Origin: Dugong dugon
Taxonomy: Eukaryota; Chordata; Mammalia; Sirenia; Dugongidae
Length of the DNA stretch: 64,000 nucleotides
Reading direction: 5' to 3'
Assembly (NCBI GenBank): GCA_030035585.1
Contig: CM057468.1
Location: forward strand, 50,464,145-50,528,144
The notes under the pieces are model-generated. The model was not told the DNA's origin. It saw only the letters and a program-made list of their open reading frames with translations, and searched no databases. Numbering within the stretch: the first letter of the stretch is position 1; every line of letters begins with the position of its first letter. The position numbers were made by a program, and so were the translations under genes. Shown one piece after another: positions 44,867 through 54,599 of this stretch.

Positions 44867-45073
44867 GGAGCCATGGTGGCACAATGGCTAAATGCTCGGC
44901 TGCTAACCGAAAGATTGGCTTTTCTAACTCACCCAGCTGCTCTGCAGGAGAAAAGACCTGGCAATCTGCTCCTATAAAGATTACAGCCTAGGAAACCCTA
45001 TGAGGCAGTTCTACTCTTTCCTACAAGGTGGCTGTGAGTTGGAATTGATTTGACGACACACAACCACAGCAAC
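44867..45073 (+). mobile_element. Younger AfroSINE inserted in a SINE head
   Basis: An exact 12-base duplication AGGTGGCACAAA (44,855-44,866 and 45,074-45,085) flanks it. The head is GGAGCCATGGTGGCACAATG, the middle CTCCTATAAAGATTACAGCC (subtype 3), and the tail ends GACGACACACAACCACAGCA. Confidence 0.93.
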
Positions 45074-45097
45074 AGGTGGCACAAATGGTTAGTGCTC

Positions 45098-45512
45098 TAT
45101 TATGGATTGAATTGTGTCCTGCAAAATATGTGCTGTAAATTCTAACCTCTATGCCTATGATTATAATACCATTTGGGAATGGGTTGTCTTTGTAACTTTA
45201 ATGAGAAGAATTAGTGTAGGATGTCTCTTAAGTCAATCTCTTTTGAGACAGAAAATAAATTAAACAAACAAACAAAAGAAGCAGAGATGGGGGAAGAGAG
45301 ATTTCAAGCCACATGAAGATCACCCAGGAGCAGAAGCTCAGAGACAAGGATATTCCCTCCTCCAGAGGTGACAGAGATAGAAAGACGTCCCCTAGAGTCG
45401 GCACCCTGTATTCAGACTTCTAGCCTCCTTAACTGTGAGAGAATGAATTTCTATTTGTTAAAACTACCCATTTATGGTATTTCTGTTATAGCGGCACTAG
45501 ATAACTAAGATA
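45098..45512 (+). mobile_element. Solo LTR, copy 3, inside a SINE
   Basis: It starts TATTATGGATTGAATTGTGT and ends GATAACTAAGATA, with both terminal dinucleotides mutated (TA where TG and CA are expected). The flanks TGCTC (45,093-45,097) and TGCTT (45,513-45,517) are a 5-base duplication with one mismatch. It matches the family of copies 1, 2 and 4 but is more diverged. Confidence 0.85.
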
Positions 45513-45870
45513 TGCTTTCCTACTAACCTAAAGGTTGGCAGTTTGAACTCACCTAGTGGTACCATGAAAGAAAGGACTGGTGATCTGCTTCTGTTAAGAT
45601 TATAGCCAAGAAAACCCTTTAGAGTGCAGTTCTACTCAGTAACACGTAGGATTGCCATGCATAAGAATCAATTCAATGGCAATTTTTTTTTAACGCATCT
45701 TGTATTTTCTCCAAATGTTCTGTTTACTGTCATTTCACCCATTTTGAATATGAGCTCTATGAGAGCAGATGTTCTGTTTTTGTCTGCTATTCACAGCTGT
45801 ATCCCCAGGCCCTAGCACAGTGCCTGGCACATGCTAGAGGCTCCGTGAATATCTGTTGAATTTCATCCCT

Positions 45871-46215
45871 TTATCTTCATTCATTTAAATAAAATAATTT
45901 AATATAATACAATTTAAAATAAATGCTGTTTATGTTTGAACTGCTGATGAAAAACATTTGCAAAGCAAATTAATTTGGTTGACCAGATTGCTTTAGGGTA
46001 GTGCTTCCCAAACCTTTTCATATCAGGACACACATAGAAAATAAAAGTATTTGTACGACAGCTGGCCAGAGACTCAAGTCCCTAGACCTGAGGCCTCAAT
46101 TTCTAGGCCCACTTGTCACCCGCGTGCTATAGCAGTTGGGAAACTTTGCTTTAAGGGTAATGTTTAACTTACTAAAGAGAACAATCTGACTGGCTAGGCC
46201 TATCTGAATGGTTCC
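45871..46215. other. Unique DNA with a possible DNA transposon fossil
   Basis: 46,002-46,160 begins GTGCTTCCCAAACCTTTTCA and ends AGTTGGGAAACTTTGCTTT, partly inverted ends that suggest a small hAT-type element. Support is weak. Confidence 0.35.
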
Positions 46216-46662
46216 TGTTATGGATTGAATTGTGTCCCACCAAAGGATATACTGAAGTCCTAACGCCTGGCACCTATGAATTAACCTTTTTGGAAATACG
46301 CTTTTGAAAATGTTATCAGTTAAAATGAGGTCATGCCAATACTGGGTGGGTCCTAAACCCATCTAAACGGTGTCTTGTAAAAGAGGAGAGCAGCCATAGA
46401 GGCAGAGATAGTCAGAGAAAGGATGGCTATGTGATGATGAAGCAGATGCAGCTGCAAACCAAGGAATGCTAAGGATTGCCAGGAAGCACGAGAAGCTAGG
46501 AGGAAGGCATGGGACAGTTTCTCTCTGAGTCCTCAAAGAAATCAATGCTGCTGATACCCTGATTTGGGCTTCCAGCCCTCTGAACTGTGAAACAATACGT
46601 TTCTGCTCTTTAAAGCCACCCACTCTGTGGCATTTTGCTAAGGTAGCCCTAGGAAACTAACA
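46216..46662 (+). mobile_element. Old MaLR-type LTR
   Basis: It starts TGTTATGGATTGAATTGTGT, contains AACTGTGAAACAATACGTTT near 46,580, and ends GGAAACTAACA. It is the same old type as 34,567. No convincing target-site duplication is visible. Confidence 0.7.
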
Positions 46663-46995
46663 TAGTTTCCAAGGACAAAAGAGGACTGGGGCCAAGAAGG
46701 GGAAAAAGCGGGGTAGAGAAAAGATCTGAATTTGTCATTTAAAACGACAATTCTCATTGTCATTCAAAGCTCTCCCCAAGTCTGGTCTCTGCCTCTCCAG
46801 TCTCAGTTCTCCATGCCCTACCCTAAGCTGTACACAATGCTGTCATTCCCTGGAAGATCATGGGGCTTCTACTTGGCTCTGCTTATGCTATTCCCTCTCT
46901 CTGCCCATCCGGAATCTTCCTATTCTTCCATTAGGTTCCAGGCCAGATGTGTGCTCCTGGGAGGTCCCTTGGTACCCCAAAAGATCAATCTACGT

Positions 46996-47115
46996 CCATA
47001 AAGATTATAGCCAAGAAAACCCTATGGAGCAGTTCTACTCTGTAACACATGGAGTCACCACGAGTTGGAATCCGCTTCACGGCACAGATTTGGTTTTTTG
47101 CTTCGTTTTGTTTTT
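46996..47115 (+). mobile_element. AfroSINE 3' portion, subtype 3
   Basis: It starts abruptly at ATAAAGATTATAGCCAAGAA and runs to the tail GAGTTGGAATCCGCTTCACG and a T/G-rich end. The head is missing. Confidence 0.75.
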
Positions 47116-48255
47116 GGTGCTCCAGGTTCCTTGGTCCACAGCCCTACTGCATGTGAGTTTTTGACCCAGAATTTTTAAGTTTGAGGTAATATCAGAGACT
47201 TGGCCCACCTTCAGTTTTTAGATGAAATGCACAGGGTTTAGAGAGGCAGGGGGACCATGCTGGCCACAAGACCAGCTGGGGGCAGACTTGGGACGTGGGT
47301 GTCCTGGTCTTATTCTTTCCACTGCCTGCTTTCATCTCTCTTTTGCTAATGATAAAGGTTGATGACTTATCTATGGGCAAGAACCAACTCATGTGAGAGT
47401 CTATATGATCTGTAGCAACATTCAGATGATCCTTAATATAACATTAATAAAGCAAAAGCAGATAGCATTTAATAACTTACTATACAAACATGCCTTAATG
47501 TCATCAAAAACATTTTTTAAGGACTCTCTAATGATGGAGAATTAGCAGACAGACATTAAAGAGGAAATCAGCCTCTAAATTGTAGTGTGAGAGAATGCTT
47601 TAGGTTCTTGCAGATATTGGATAATAAAAGACATTAAATTGAGTTTTATTCCAGATTTTTTTTTAGTCCCACAATGACTACAATGAGTCCTACAATGAGA
47701 AGAAATGACAAAAGCTTTAGTAGAAATCAAAGGAAACCCCTACAACTTCCTCCTCCCTAGAAAATCTAGCCAAAGCCATGCGTCTCAGTTCTTCCCACTT
47801 TCCTAGAAAAGGAGATTTCTGGAAGGCATTGAAAAAAATGTATTTTATTATCAGGGCAATAGAAATCATTAGACTGGACCGCAGGGATTGTTTTAGGAAT
47901 CACTGTTCTACAAAACTTATAAGAACAGAAAAAATAATAATTTCTTTTGAGCAGATGAGTATTAATTTACTTGAAGGTGAAAAGTTGAACTTTCAGAATT
48001 ATATTTGCCTTCCCCCCAAAATCTACCTATCAGGCAGTAGTCAAGAGTCAGGGCTTGGACTCAGATCAGAGTTCAAATCCTACCTCAACTGAGTGAACTC
48101 GAGCCAGAGTAGCTGACTGCTTCTCTCGGATTCAGTTTTTTCCATCTGTAAAACAGAGATAATTCTTTTTAGAATTGTCAAATGCTTCAGTGAAACAATG
48201 TACAGAAAGAACTATGCTGAACACAAAGGAAGCATTAAAAAAAGTAGTTATTATA
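47116..48255. other. Unique DNA with one MIR copy
   Basis: 48,035-48,245 is MIR-like (GAGTTCAAATCCTACCTC, then CAGTTTTTTCCATCTGTAAA). The rest has nothing that I can name. The ORFs of up to 104 codons are not recognisable. Confidence 0.5.
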
Positions 48256-48478
48256 GATATCTGGGTGGTGCAAAAGGTTAACAAGCTCATCTGCTAACTG
48301 AAAGGTTGGAGGTTTGAGTTCACTCAGAGGGGCCTCTGAAGAAAGGCCTGGCTATATCCTTCTGAAAACTCAGCCATGGAAAACCCTGTGGAGTGCAGTT
48401 CTACTATGACACATATGAGGTTGCCATGAGATGGAATCAACTTGTTAGTAACTGGTTTGGTTTTTGGTTTAACTTGGT
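48256..48478 (+). mobile_element. AfroSINE, subtype 1
   Basis: The head GGTGGTGCAAAAGGTTAACA, a GGTTGGAGGTTTGAGTTC block, the middle ATCCTTCTGAAAACTCAGCC and the tail GAGATGGAATCAACTTGTTA are present, with a TTTGGTTT-rich end. Confidence 0.87.
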
Positions 48479-48789
48479 GCACGTTGTTCTCACTAAGCTA
48501 AATGTAGGAAAGTTGCGAAATAAATTGTGTGGTTTCCTTTTTTGTAAACTTTCCGTGTGTCTTGCAACTTCCTGATCAAACCCTACTATCCAACATTTAT
48601 GCCTCCTTGTGATTGTTTATGGCTGTGTGACCTCCCTTGGGGTATTCACATTTCAAGCCTATTTCTAACTCGGGAATATGAAGGTAGTCACTCCTGGAGG
48701 GAATGTCTGGTATTACCCTTGTGGGGCAGGGCTTTTTGGTGAGGAGGGAGAGATGACACATGGGACCTCTGGAGCTTTCAAGGGATGCT

Positions 48790-49080
48790 TGCTCACCTTA
48801 TCCAGATCCTTCTCTGCAAGGTCCTCATCAAAGGCTGGCTTTTTCAGGACATATTTCCTGACCAGGTCCCCTAACAAGTCAGAATTACTGGGTCCTTTTA
48901 AAGCTTTTTCACCAGATTGCTCCCCTTATAGTTGTAAACTTTTTAAGGGCGGGGACAGTAGACACTCAATGATGTTTATAAAATGGACTGGAATTCCAGG
49001 GACGTTCAAACTCATAAAGGTTGTTACATTTATCAAGTATCTATTGGGTATCAGACAATTAATTGCACTGACTCTGTGAG
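48790..49080 (+). repeat. L2-like fragment
   Basis: CAGGACATATTTCCTGACC, TTGTAAACTTTTTAAGGGCG and ACACTCAATGATGTTTATAA follow the order of an L2 3' end. RTE-f lies just to its right. Confidence 0.45.
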
Positions 49081-49087
49081 GTTGGTG

Positions 49088-51212
49088 TTGTTAGGTGCTG
49101 TCGAGTTGCTTCCGACTTATGGCGACCCTATCTACAACAGAACGAAACACTGCCCGTCCCTGCTCCATGGTCGTGACAGTGGTTGTGCTTTAGCCCATTG
49201 TTGTAGCCACTGTGTCAGTCCATCTCATTCAGGGTCTTCCTCTTTTTCTCTGACCCTCTACTTTACCAAGCATGGTGTCCTTCTCCAGGGACTGATTCCT
49301 CCTGATAACATGTCCAAGGTATGTGAAACGAAGTCTTGGCATCCTCGATTCTAAGGAGCATTCTGGCTGTACTTCTTCCAAGACAGACTTGTTCGATCTT
49401 CTGGCAGCTCATGGTATATTCAACATTCTTCATCAATACCATAATTCAAAGGCTTCAATTCATCTTCTGTCTTCCTTATTCATTGTCCAGCTTTCGCATG
49501 CATATGAGGCTATTGAGAACACCATGGCTGGAGTCAGGTGCACCTTAGTCTTTAAAGTGACATTTTTGCTCTTTAACACTTTGAAGAGATCTTTTGCAGC
49601 AGATTTGCCAAATGCAATGCGTCCTTTGATTTCTTGACTGCTGCTTCCGTGAGTATTGATTGTGGATCCAAGTACAATGAAATTCTTGACAACTTCAATC
49701 TTTTCTCCGTTTATCATGCTGTTACTTATTGGTCCAGTTGTGAGGATTTTTATTTTCTTTATGTTGAGGTGTAATCCATACTGAAGGCTGTAAGTGCTTC
49801 AAGTCCTCTTCATTTTGAGCAAGCGAGGTTGTGTCACCTGCATATCGCAGGTTGTTAATGAGTCTTCCTCCAATCCTGATGCCCTGTTCTTCTTCATATA
49901 GTCCAGTTTCTCAGATTATTTGCTCAGCATAAAGACTGAGTAAGTATGGTGAAAGGATACAACCCTGACGCACACCTTTCCTGACTTCAAACCATGCAGT
50001 ATCCCCTTGTTCGGTTCGAATGACTGCCTCTTGGTCTAAGTACAGGTTCCTTATGAACACAATTAAATGTTCTGGAATTCCCATTTTTTGCAATGTTATC
50101 CATAATTTGTTATGATCCACACAGTTGAATGCCTTTGCATAGTCAATAAAACACAGGTAAACATCTTCCTGGTATTCTCTGCTTTCAGCCTGGATTCATC
50201 TGGTATCAGCAGGGATAACCCTTGTTCTATGTCCTCCTGTGAATCCGGCTTGAATTTCTGGGCAGTTCCCTGTCGATGTACTGCTGCAGCCGCTTTTGAA
50301 TGATCTTCAGTAAAATTTTACTTGTATTAATGATACTGTTTGACAATCTCCACATTCAGTTGGATCACCTTTCTTTGGAAAAGGCCTAAATATGGATCTC
50401 TTCTAGTCAGTTGGTCAGGTAGCTGTCTTCCAAATTTCTTGGCACAGACGAGTGACTACTTCAGTGCTACATCTGTTTATTGAAACATCTCAGTTGGTAT
50501 TCTGTCAGTTCCTGGAGCCTTGTTTTTTGCTAATGTCTTCAGTGAAAACCGGACTTTTTCTTTCAGTACCATCAGTTCTTGATCATATGCAACATCCTGA
50601 AATGACTGAACACAGACCAACTATTGTTAGTACAGTGACCCTGTGTATAATTCCTTCCATCTTCTTTTGATGCTTCCTGCATTGTTCAGTATTTTGCTTA
50701 TAGAATCTTTCACTATTGCAACTCGAAGCTTGAATTTTTTCTTCAGTTCTTTCAGCTTGAGAAATGCAGAGTGTGCTCTTCCCTTTTGACTTTCTAACTC
50801 TAGATCTTTGCACGTGTCATTATAATACTTTGTTTTCTCAAGCCACCCTTTGACAGCTTCTGTTCAGCTCTTTTACTTCATCATTTCTTCCATTTTCTTT
50901 AGCTACTCTACATTCAAAAGCAACTTTCAGAGTCTCTTCTGACATCCATTTTAGTCTTTTCTTTCTTTCTTTTTAATTACCTTTTGCTTTCTTAATATAT
51001 GATGTCCTTGATGTCATTCCACAACTTGTCTGGTCTTTGGTCATTAGTGTTCAATGTGTCAAATCTACTCTTGAGATGGTGTTTAAATTCAGGTGGGATA
51101 TACTCAAGGTTGTACTTTGGCTTTTGTGAACTTGTTTTAATTTTCTTCAGCTTTAACTTGAACTTGCATATAAGCAATTGATGGTTTGTTCTGCAGTGGG
51201 CCTCTGGCTTAG
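49088..51212 (-). mobile_element. RTE-f, 5'-truncated RTE
   Basis: The 3' end (TGTTGTTAGGTGCTGTCGAG) is at the left and the truncated 5' end near GGCCTCTGGCTTAG (51,199-51,212) is at the right, where L1-d begins. It covers the RT and the 3' UTR. Confidence 0.85.
49450..51195 (-). pseudogene. RTE-f reverse transcriptase remnant
   Basis: Pieces are found at 51,333-50,992, 50,813-50,583, 50,120-49,911 (MDHNKLWITLQKMGIPEHLI) and 49,717-49,460 (IEVVKNFIVLGSTIN). The catalytic tetrad reads YAGD at 49,833-49,844, so one catalytic Asp is replaced by Gly, while the Arg codon before it is intact. The frame is broken several times. Confidence 0.82.
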
Positions 51213-53640
51213 TTCTTTGTTTTGTTTTATTGTACTTTAGATGAAGTTTTACAGAACAAACTAGTTTCTCATTAAATAGTTGGTACACATATTGTTTATG
51301 ACATTGGTTAACAACCCCACGACATGTCAACACTCTCCCTTCTCAACCTTGGGCTCCCTATTACCAGCTTTCCTGTCCTCTCTTGCCTTCTAGTCCTTGT
51401 CCCTGGGCTCTTGTGTCCCTTTAGTATCATTTTGTTTTATGAGCCTGTCTAATCTTTGGCTGAACGGTGAACCTCAGGAGTGACTTCATTACGGAGCTAA
51501 AAGGGTGTCTGAGGGCTATACTCTTGGAGTTTCTCCAGTCCCTGTAGGCCAGTAAGTCTGGTCTTTCTTTGTGAGTTAGAATTTGTTCTACATTTTTCTC
51601 CAGCTCTGTCCAGGACCCTCTATTGTGATCCCTGTCAGAGTAGTCAGTGGTGGTAGCCGGACACCACCTAGTTGTACTGGACTCAGTCTGGGGAGGCTAT
51701 GATGGATGTGGTCCAAAAGTCCTTTGGACTAATATTTCCCTTGTATCTTTAGTTTTCTTTGTTCTCCCTTGATCCCGAACAGGTGAGATCAGTGGAGTAT
51801 GTTAGATGGCCACTCACAGTCTTTTAAGACCCCAGACGCTACTCACCAAAGTATAATGTAGAAGATTTTCTTTATAAACTATGTTATGCGAATTGAGCTA
51901 GATGTTCTCCGAGACCATGGTCCCCACAGCCCTCAGCCCAACAATTTGGTCCCTCAGGGAGTTTGAATGTGTCTATGCAGCTTCCATGACTTTGCCTTTG
52001 TCAAGTTGTGCTAGCTTCCCCAGTATTCAGTACTGTCTTACCCTTCACCAAAGTTACCACCTATCTATTGTCTATTTAGTGTTTTTCCATCCCCACCCCA
52101 CCCTTCCCTCGTAACCATCAAAGATCGTTTCTTTTTGTGTGTAACTCTTTTCCTGAGTTTTTACTGTAGAGGTCTCCTACAATATCTGTCCTTTTGTGAT
52201 TGACTTATTCCACTCAGTGTAATGCCCTCCAGATTCATCTGTTATGAGATGCTTCACAGATTCATCATTGTTCTTTATCGTTGGGTAATACTCCATTGTG
52301 TGTATGTACCATAGTTTGTTTATCCATTCATCTGTTGATGGGCATATAGGTTGTTTCCATCTTTTTGCTATTGTGAAGAATGCTGCAATGAACATGGGTG
52401 TGCATATGTCTATTTGTGTGACGACTCTTATTTCTCTAGGATATATTCCTAGGAGTAGGATTGCTGGATCATATGGTATTTCTATTTCTAGCTTTCTAAG
52501 GAAGGGCCATATCATTTTCCAAAATGATTGTATCATTTTGCATTCCCACCAGCAGCTCATAAGAGTTCCGATCTCCCCGCAGCCCCTCCGACATTTGTTA
52601 TTTCCTGTTTTTTTGATTTGCGCCAGTAATACCAGGGTGAGATGGTGTCTCATTGTGATTTTGATTTGCATTTCCCTAATGGCTAGTGATTGCAAGCATT
52701 TCCTCATGTGTCTGTTGGCTGCTTGAATATCTTCTTTGGTGAAATGTCTGTTCATTTCCTTTGCACATTTTTTAATTGGATTATTTGTCTTTATGTTGTA
52801 GAGGTGTTGGATTTTCTTGTAGATTTTTGAGATTAGACCTTTGTCTGATTTGTAATAGCCAAATTTTTTCCCCCAGTCTGTAGGTTCTCTTTTTACTCTT
52901 TTGGTGAAGTCTTTTGATGAACACAAGCATTTAATTTTTAGAAGATCCCAGTTGTCTAGCTTATTTTCTGGAGTTTGTGTGTTGTTGCTAATGGTTTGTA
53001 TCCTGTCAATGCCTTGTATAGGGCCTCTAGCATTGACCCTATTTTTTCTTCTATGAACTTTAGAGTTTTTGGCTTTATATTTAGGTCTTTGATTCCTTTT
53101 GAATTAGTTTTTGCATATGGTATGAGGTATGGGTCCTGTTTCATTAATTTGGAATAGGCATCCAATTCTGCCAGCACCATTTATTAAAAAGACTGTCTTT
53201 TCCCCATTTGATGGATTTTGAGCCCTTGTTGAAGATCAGGTGACTGTAGGTGGATGGATTTACATCTGGGTTCTCAATTCTGTCCCACTGGTCAATGTAT
53301 CTGTTGTTGTACCAGTACCAGGCTGTTTGGACTAATGTAGCTGTATAGTAGGTTCTGAGGTAGTGGGAGGCCTCCTACTTTATTCTTCTTCAATAGTGCT
53401 TTACTTATTCAGGGCTTCTTCCCTTTCCATATGAAGTTAATGATTAGTTTTTCCATCTCTTTAAAGAATGTTTTTGGTATTTCGATCAGGACTGCATTGT
53501 ATTTGTAAATCACTTTGGGTAGAATTGTCGTTTTCACAATGTTGAGTCTACCTATCCATGAGCATGGTATGTTTTTCCATTTATGTAGATCTCTTTTTGT
53601 TTCTTGCAGTAGTGTTTTGTAGCTTTCTTTGTATAGGTCT
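51213..53640 (-). mobile_element. L1-d, 5'-truncated L1
   Basis: This is a - strand L1 with a T/G-rich inverted tail near 51,213-51,232, a 3' UTR with a single TTCTCATTAAATAG unit (51,269), and the C-terminal half of ORF2. It ends at GTATAGGTC (53,632-53,640), where L1-e's T-rich tail starts. The single 3' UTR unit sets it apart from L1-b, L1-c and L1-f. Confidence 0.85.
52177..53640 (-). pseudogene. L1-d ORF2 C-terminal remnant
   Basis: The 249-codon frame at 52,926-52,177 covers the ORF2p C-terminal region, with [40 protein letters not shown] and ending MEYYPTIKNNDESVKHLI. Two more pieces, 53,180-52,956 and 53,669-53,409 (the latter running slightly past the junction with L1-e by chance), carry [13 protein letters not shown]-type and [20 protein letters not shown] blocks. 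The RT catalytic site is absent because of 5' truncation. Confidence 0.85.
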
Positions 53641-54599
53641 TTTTTTCCCCCATACAAAAACTTATACATACATTGTTATGTGACTCTAATTGCTCTCCTC
53701 ATACTGTGACAGCACACTCCTCCTTTCCATCCCTGACTCCCCGTGTCCATTCAACCAGCTTCTAACCTTCTCTGCCTTTCCATTTCACTCTGGACAGAAG
53801 TTGCCCATTTTGTCTCTTGTATCTACTTGAGCTAAGAGGCACACTCCTCACGAGTATCACTTTATGTCCCACAGTCCAGTCCAATCCCTGTCTGAAGAGT
53901 TGGCCTCAGAAATTGTTTTAGTTCTGGGCTGATAGAGAGTCCAGGGGCCATGCTTTCTGGGGTTCCTCCAGTCTCAGTAAGACCATTAAGTCTGATCTTC
54001 TTACTAGAATTTGAGTTCTACACCCCACCTTTCTCCTGCTCCATCAGGGATTCTTTGTTGTGTTCCTTGTCAGGGTGGTCATTGGTGGTAGCCAGGCACC
54101 ATCTAGTTCTTCTGGTCCCAAGCTGGTGAAGTCTCTGGCTTATGTGGCCCTTTCTGTCTCTTGGGCTACTACTTTCCTTGTGTCTTTCGTGTTCTTCATT
54201 CTCCTTTACTCCAGGTGATTGGGACCAATTGATGCATCTTAGATGGCCACTTGCAAGCTTTTAAGACGCCAGATTCCACTCACCAAAGAAGGATGCAGAA
54301 CATTTTCTTAATAAGCTTTGTTATGCCAATTGACCTAGATGTCCCCTGAAACCATGGTCCCCAGACATCTACCCCTTCTACTCTCTCCCTCAAAGTGTTT
54401 GATTGTATTCAGGAAACTTCTTAGCTTGGTTTAGTCCAGTTGTGCTGACTTCCCCTGTAGTGTGTGCTGTCCTTCCCTTTACCTAAGATAATTCTTATCT
54501 ACTGTCTAGTTAGTAAATAACCCTCACCCTTCCTTCCCACCCTCGTAACCATCAAAGAATGTTTTCTTCTGTGTTTAAACCTTTTCTTGAGTTCTTATA

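Larger units (their letters stand above)
44853..45690 (+). mobile_element. Older AfroSINE split by a SINE and an LTR
   Basis: Pieces in order are 44,853-44,866 (head CTAGGTGGCACAAA), 45,086-45,097 (TGGTTAGTGCTC) and 45,518-45,690 (CCTACTAACCTAAAGGTTGG to the AATTCAATGGCAA tail). The two inserts are the SINE at 44,867 and the solo LTR at 45,098. The middle block TGCTTCTGTTAAGATTATAG is that of subtype 3. Confidence 0.85.
42585..45870 (+). repeat. Ancient L2-like copy broken by four insertions
   Basis: The L2-like pieces are 42,585-42,657 (CCTTCCTGAGAAGGCCTTCC), 44,777-44,854 (CTTTCCTTGCCTACAACTCC) and 45,691-45,870 (GAGCTCTATGAGAGCAGATG, then GCACAGTGCCTGGCACATGC and GAATATCTGTTGAATTTC). They read in L2 3'-end order across RTE-e, an older SINE, a younger SINE and a solo LTR. 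Confidence 0.65.
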
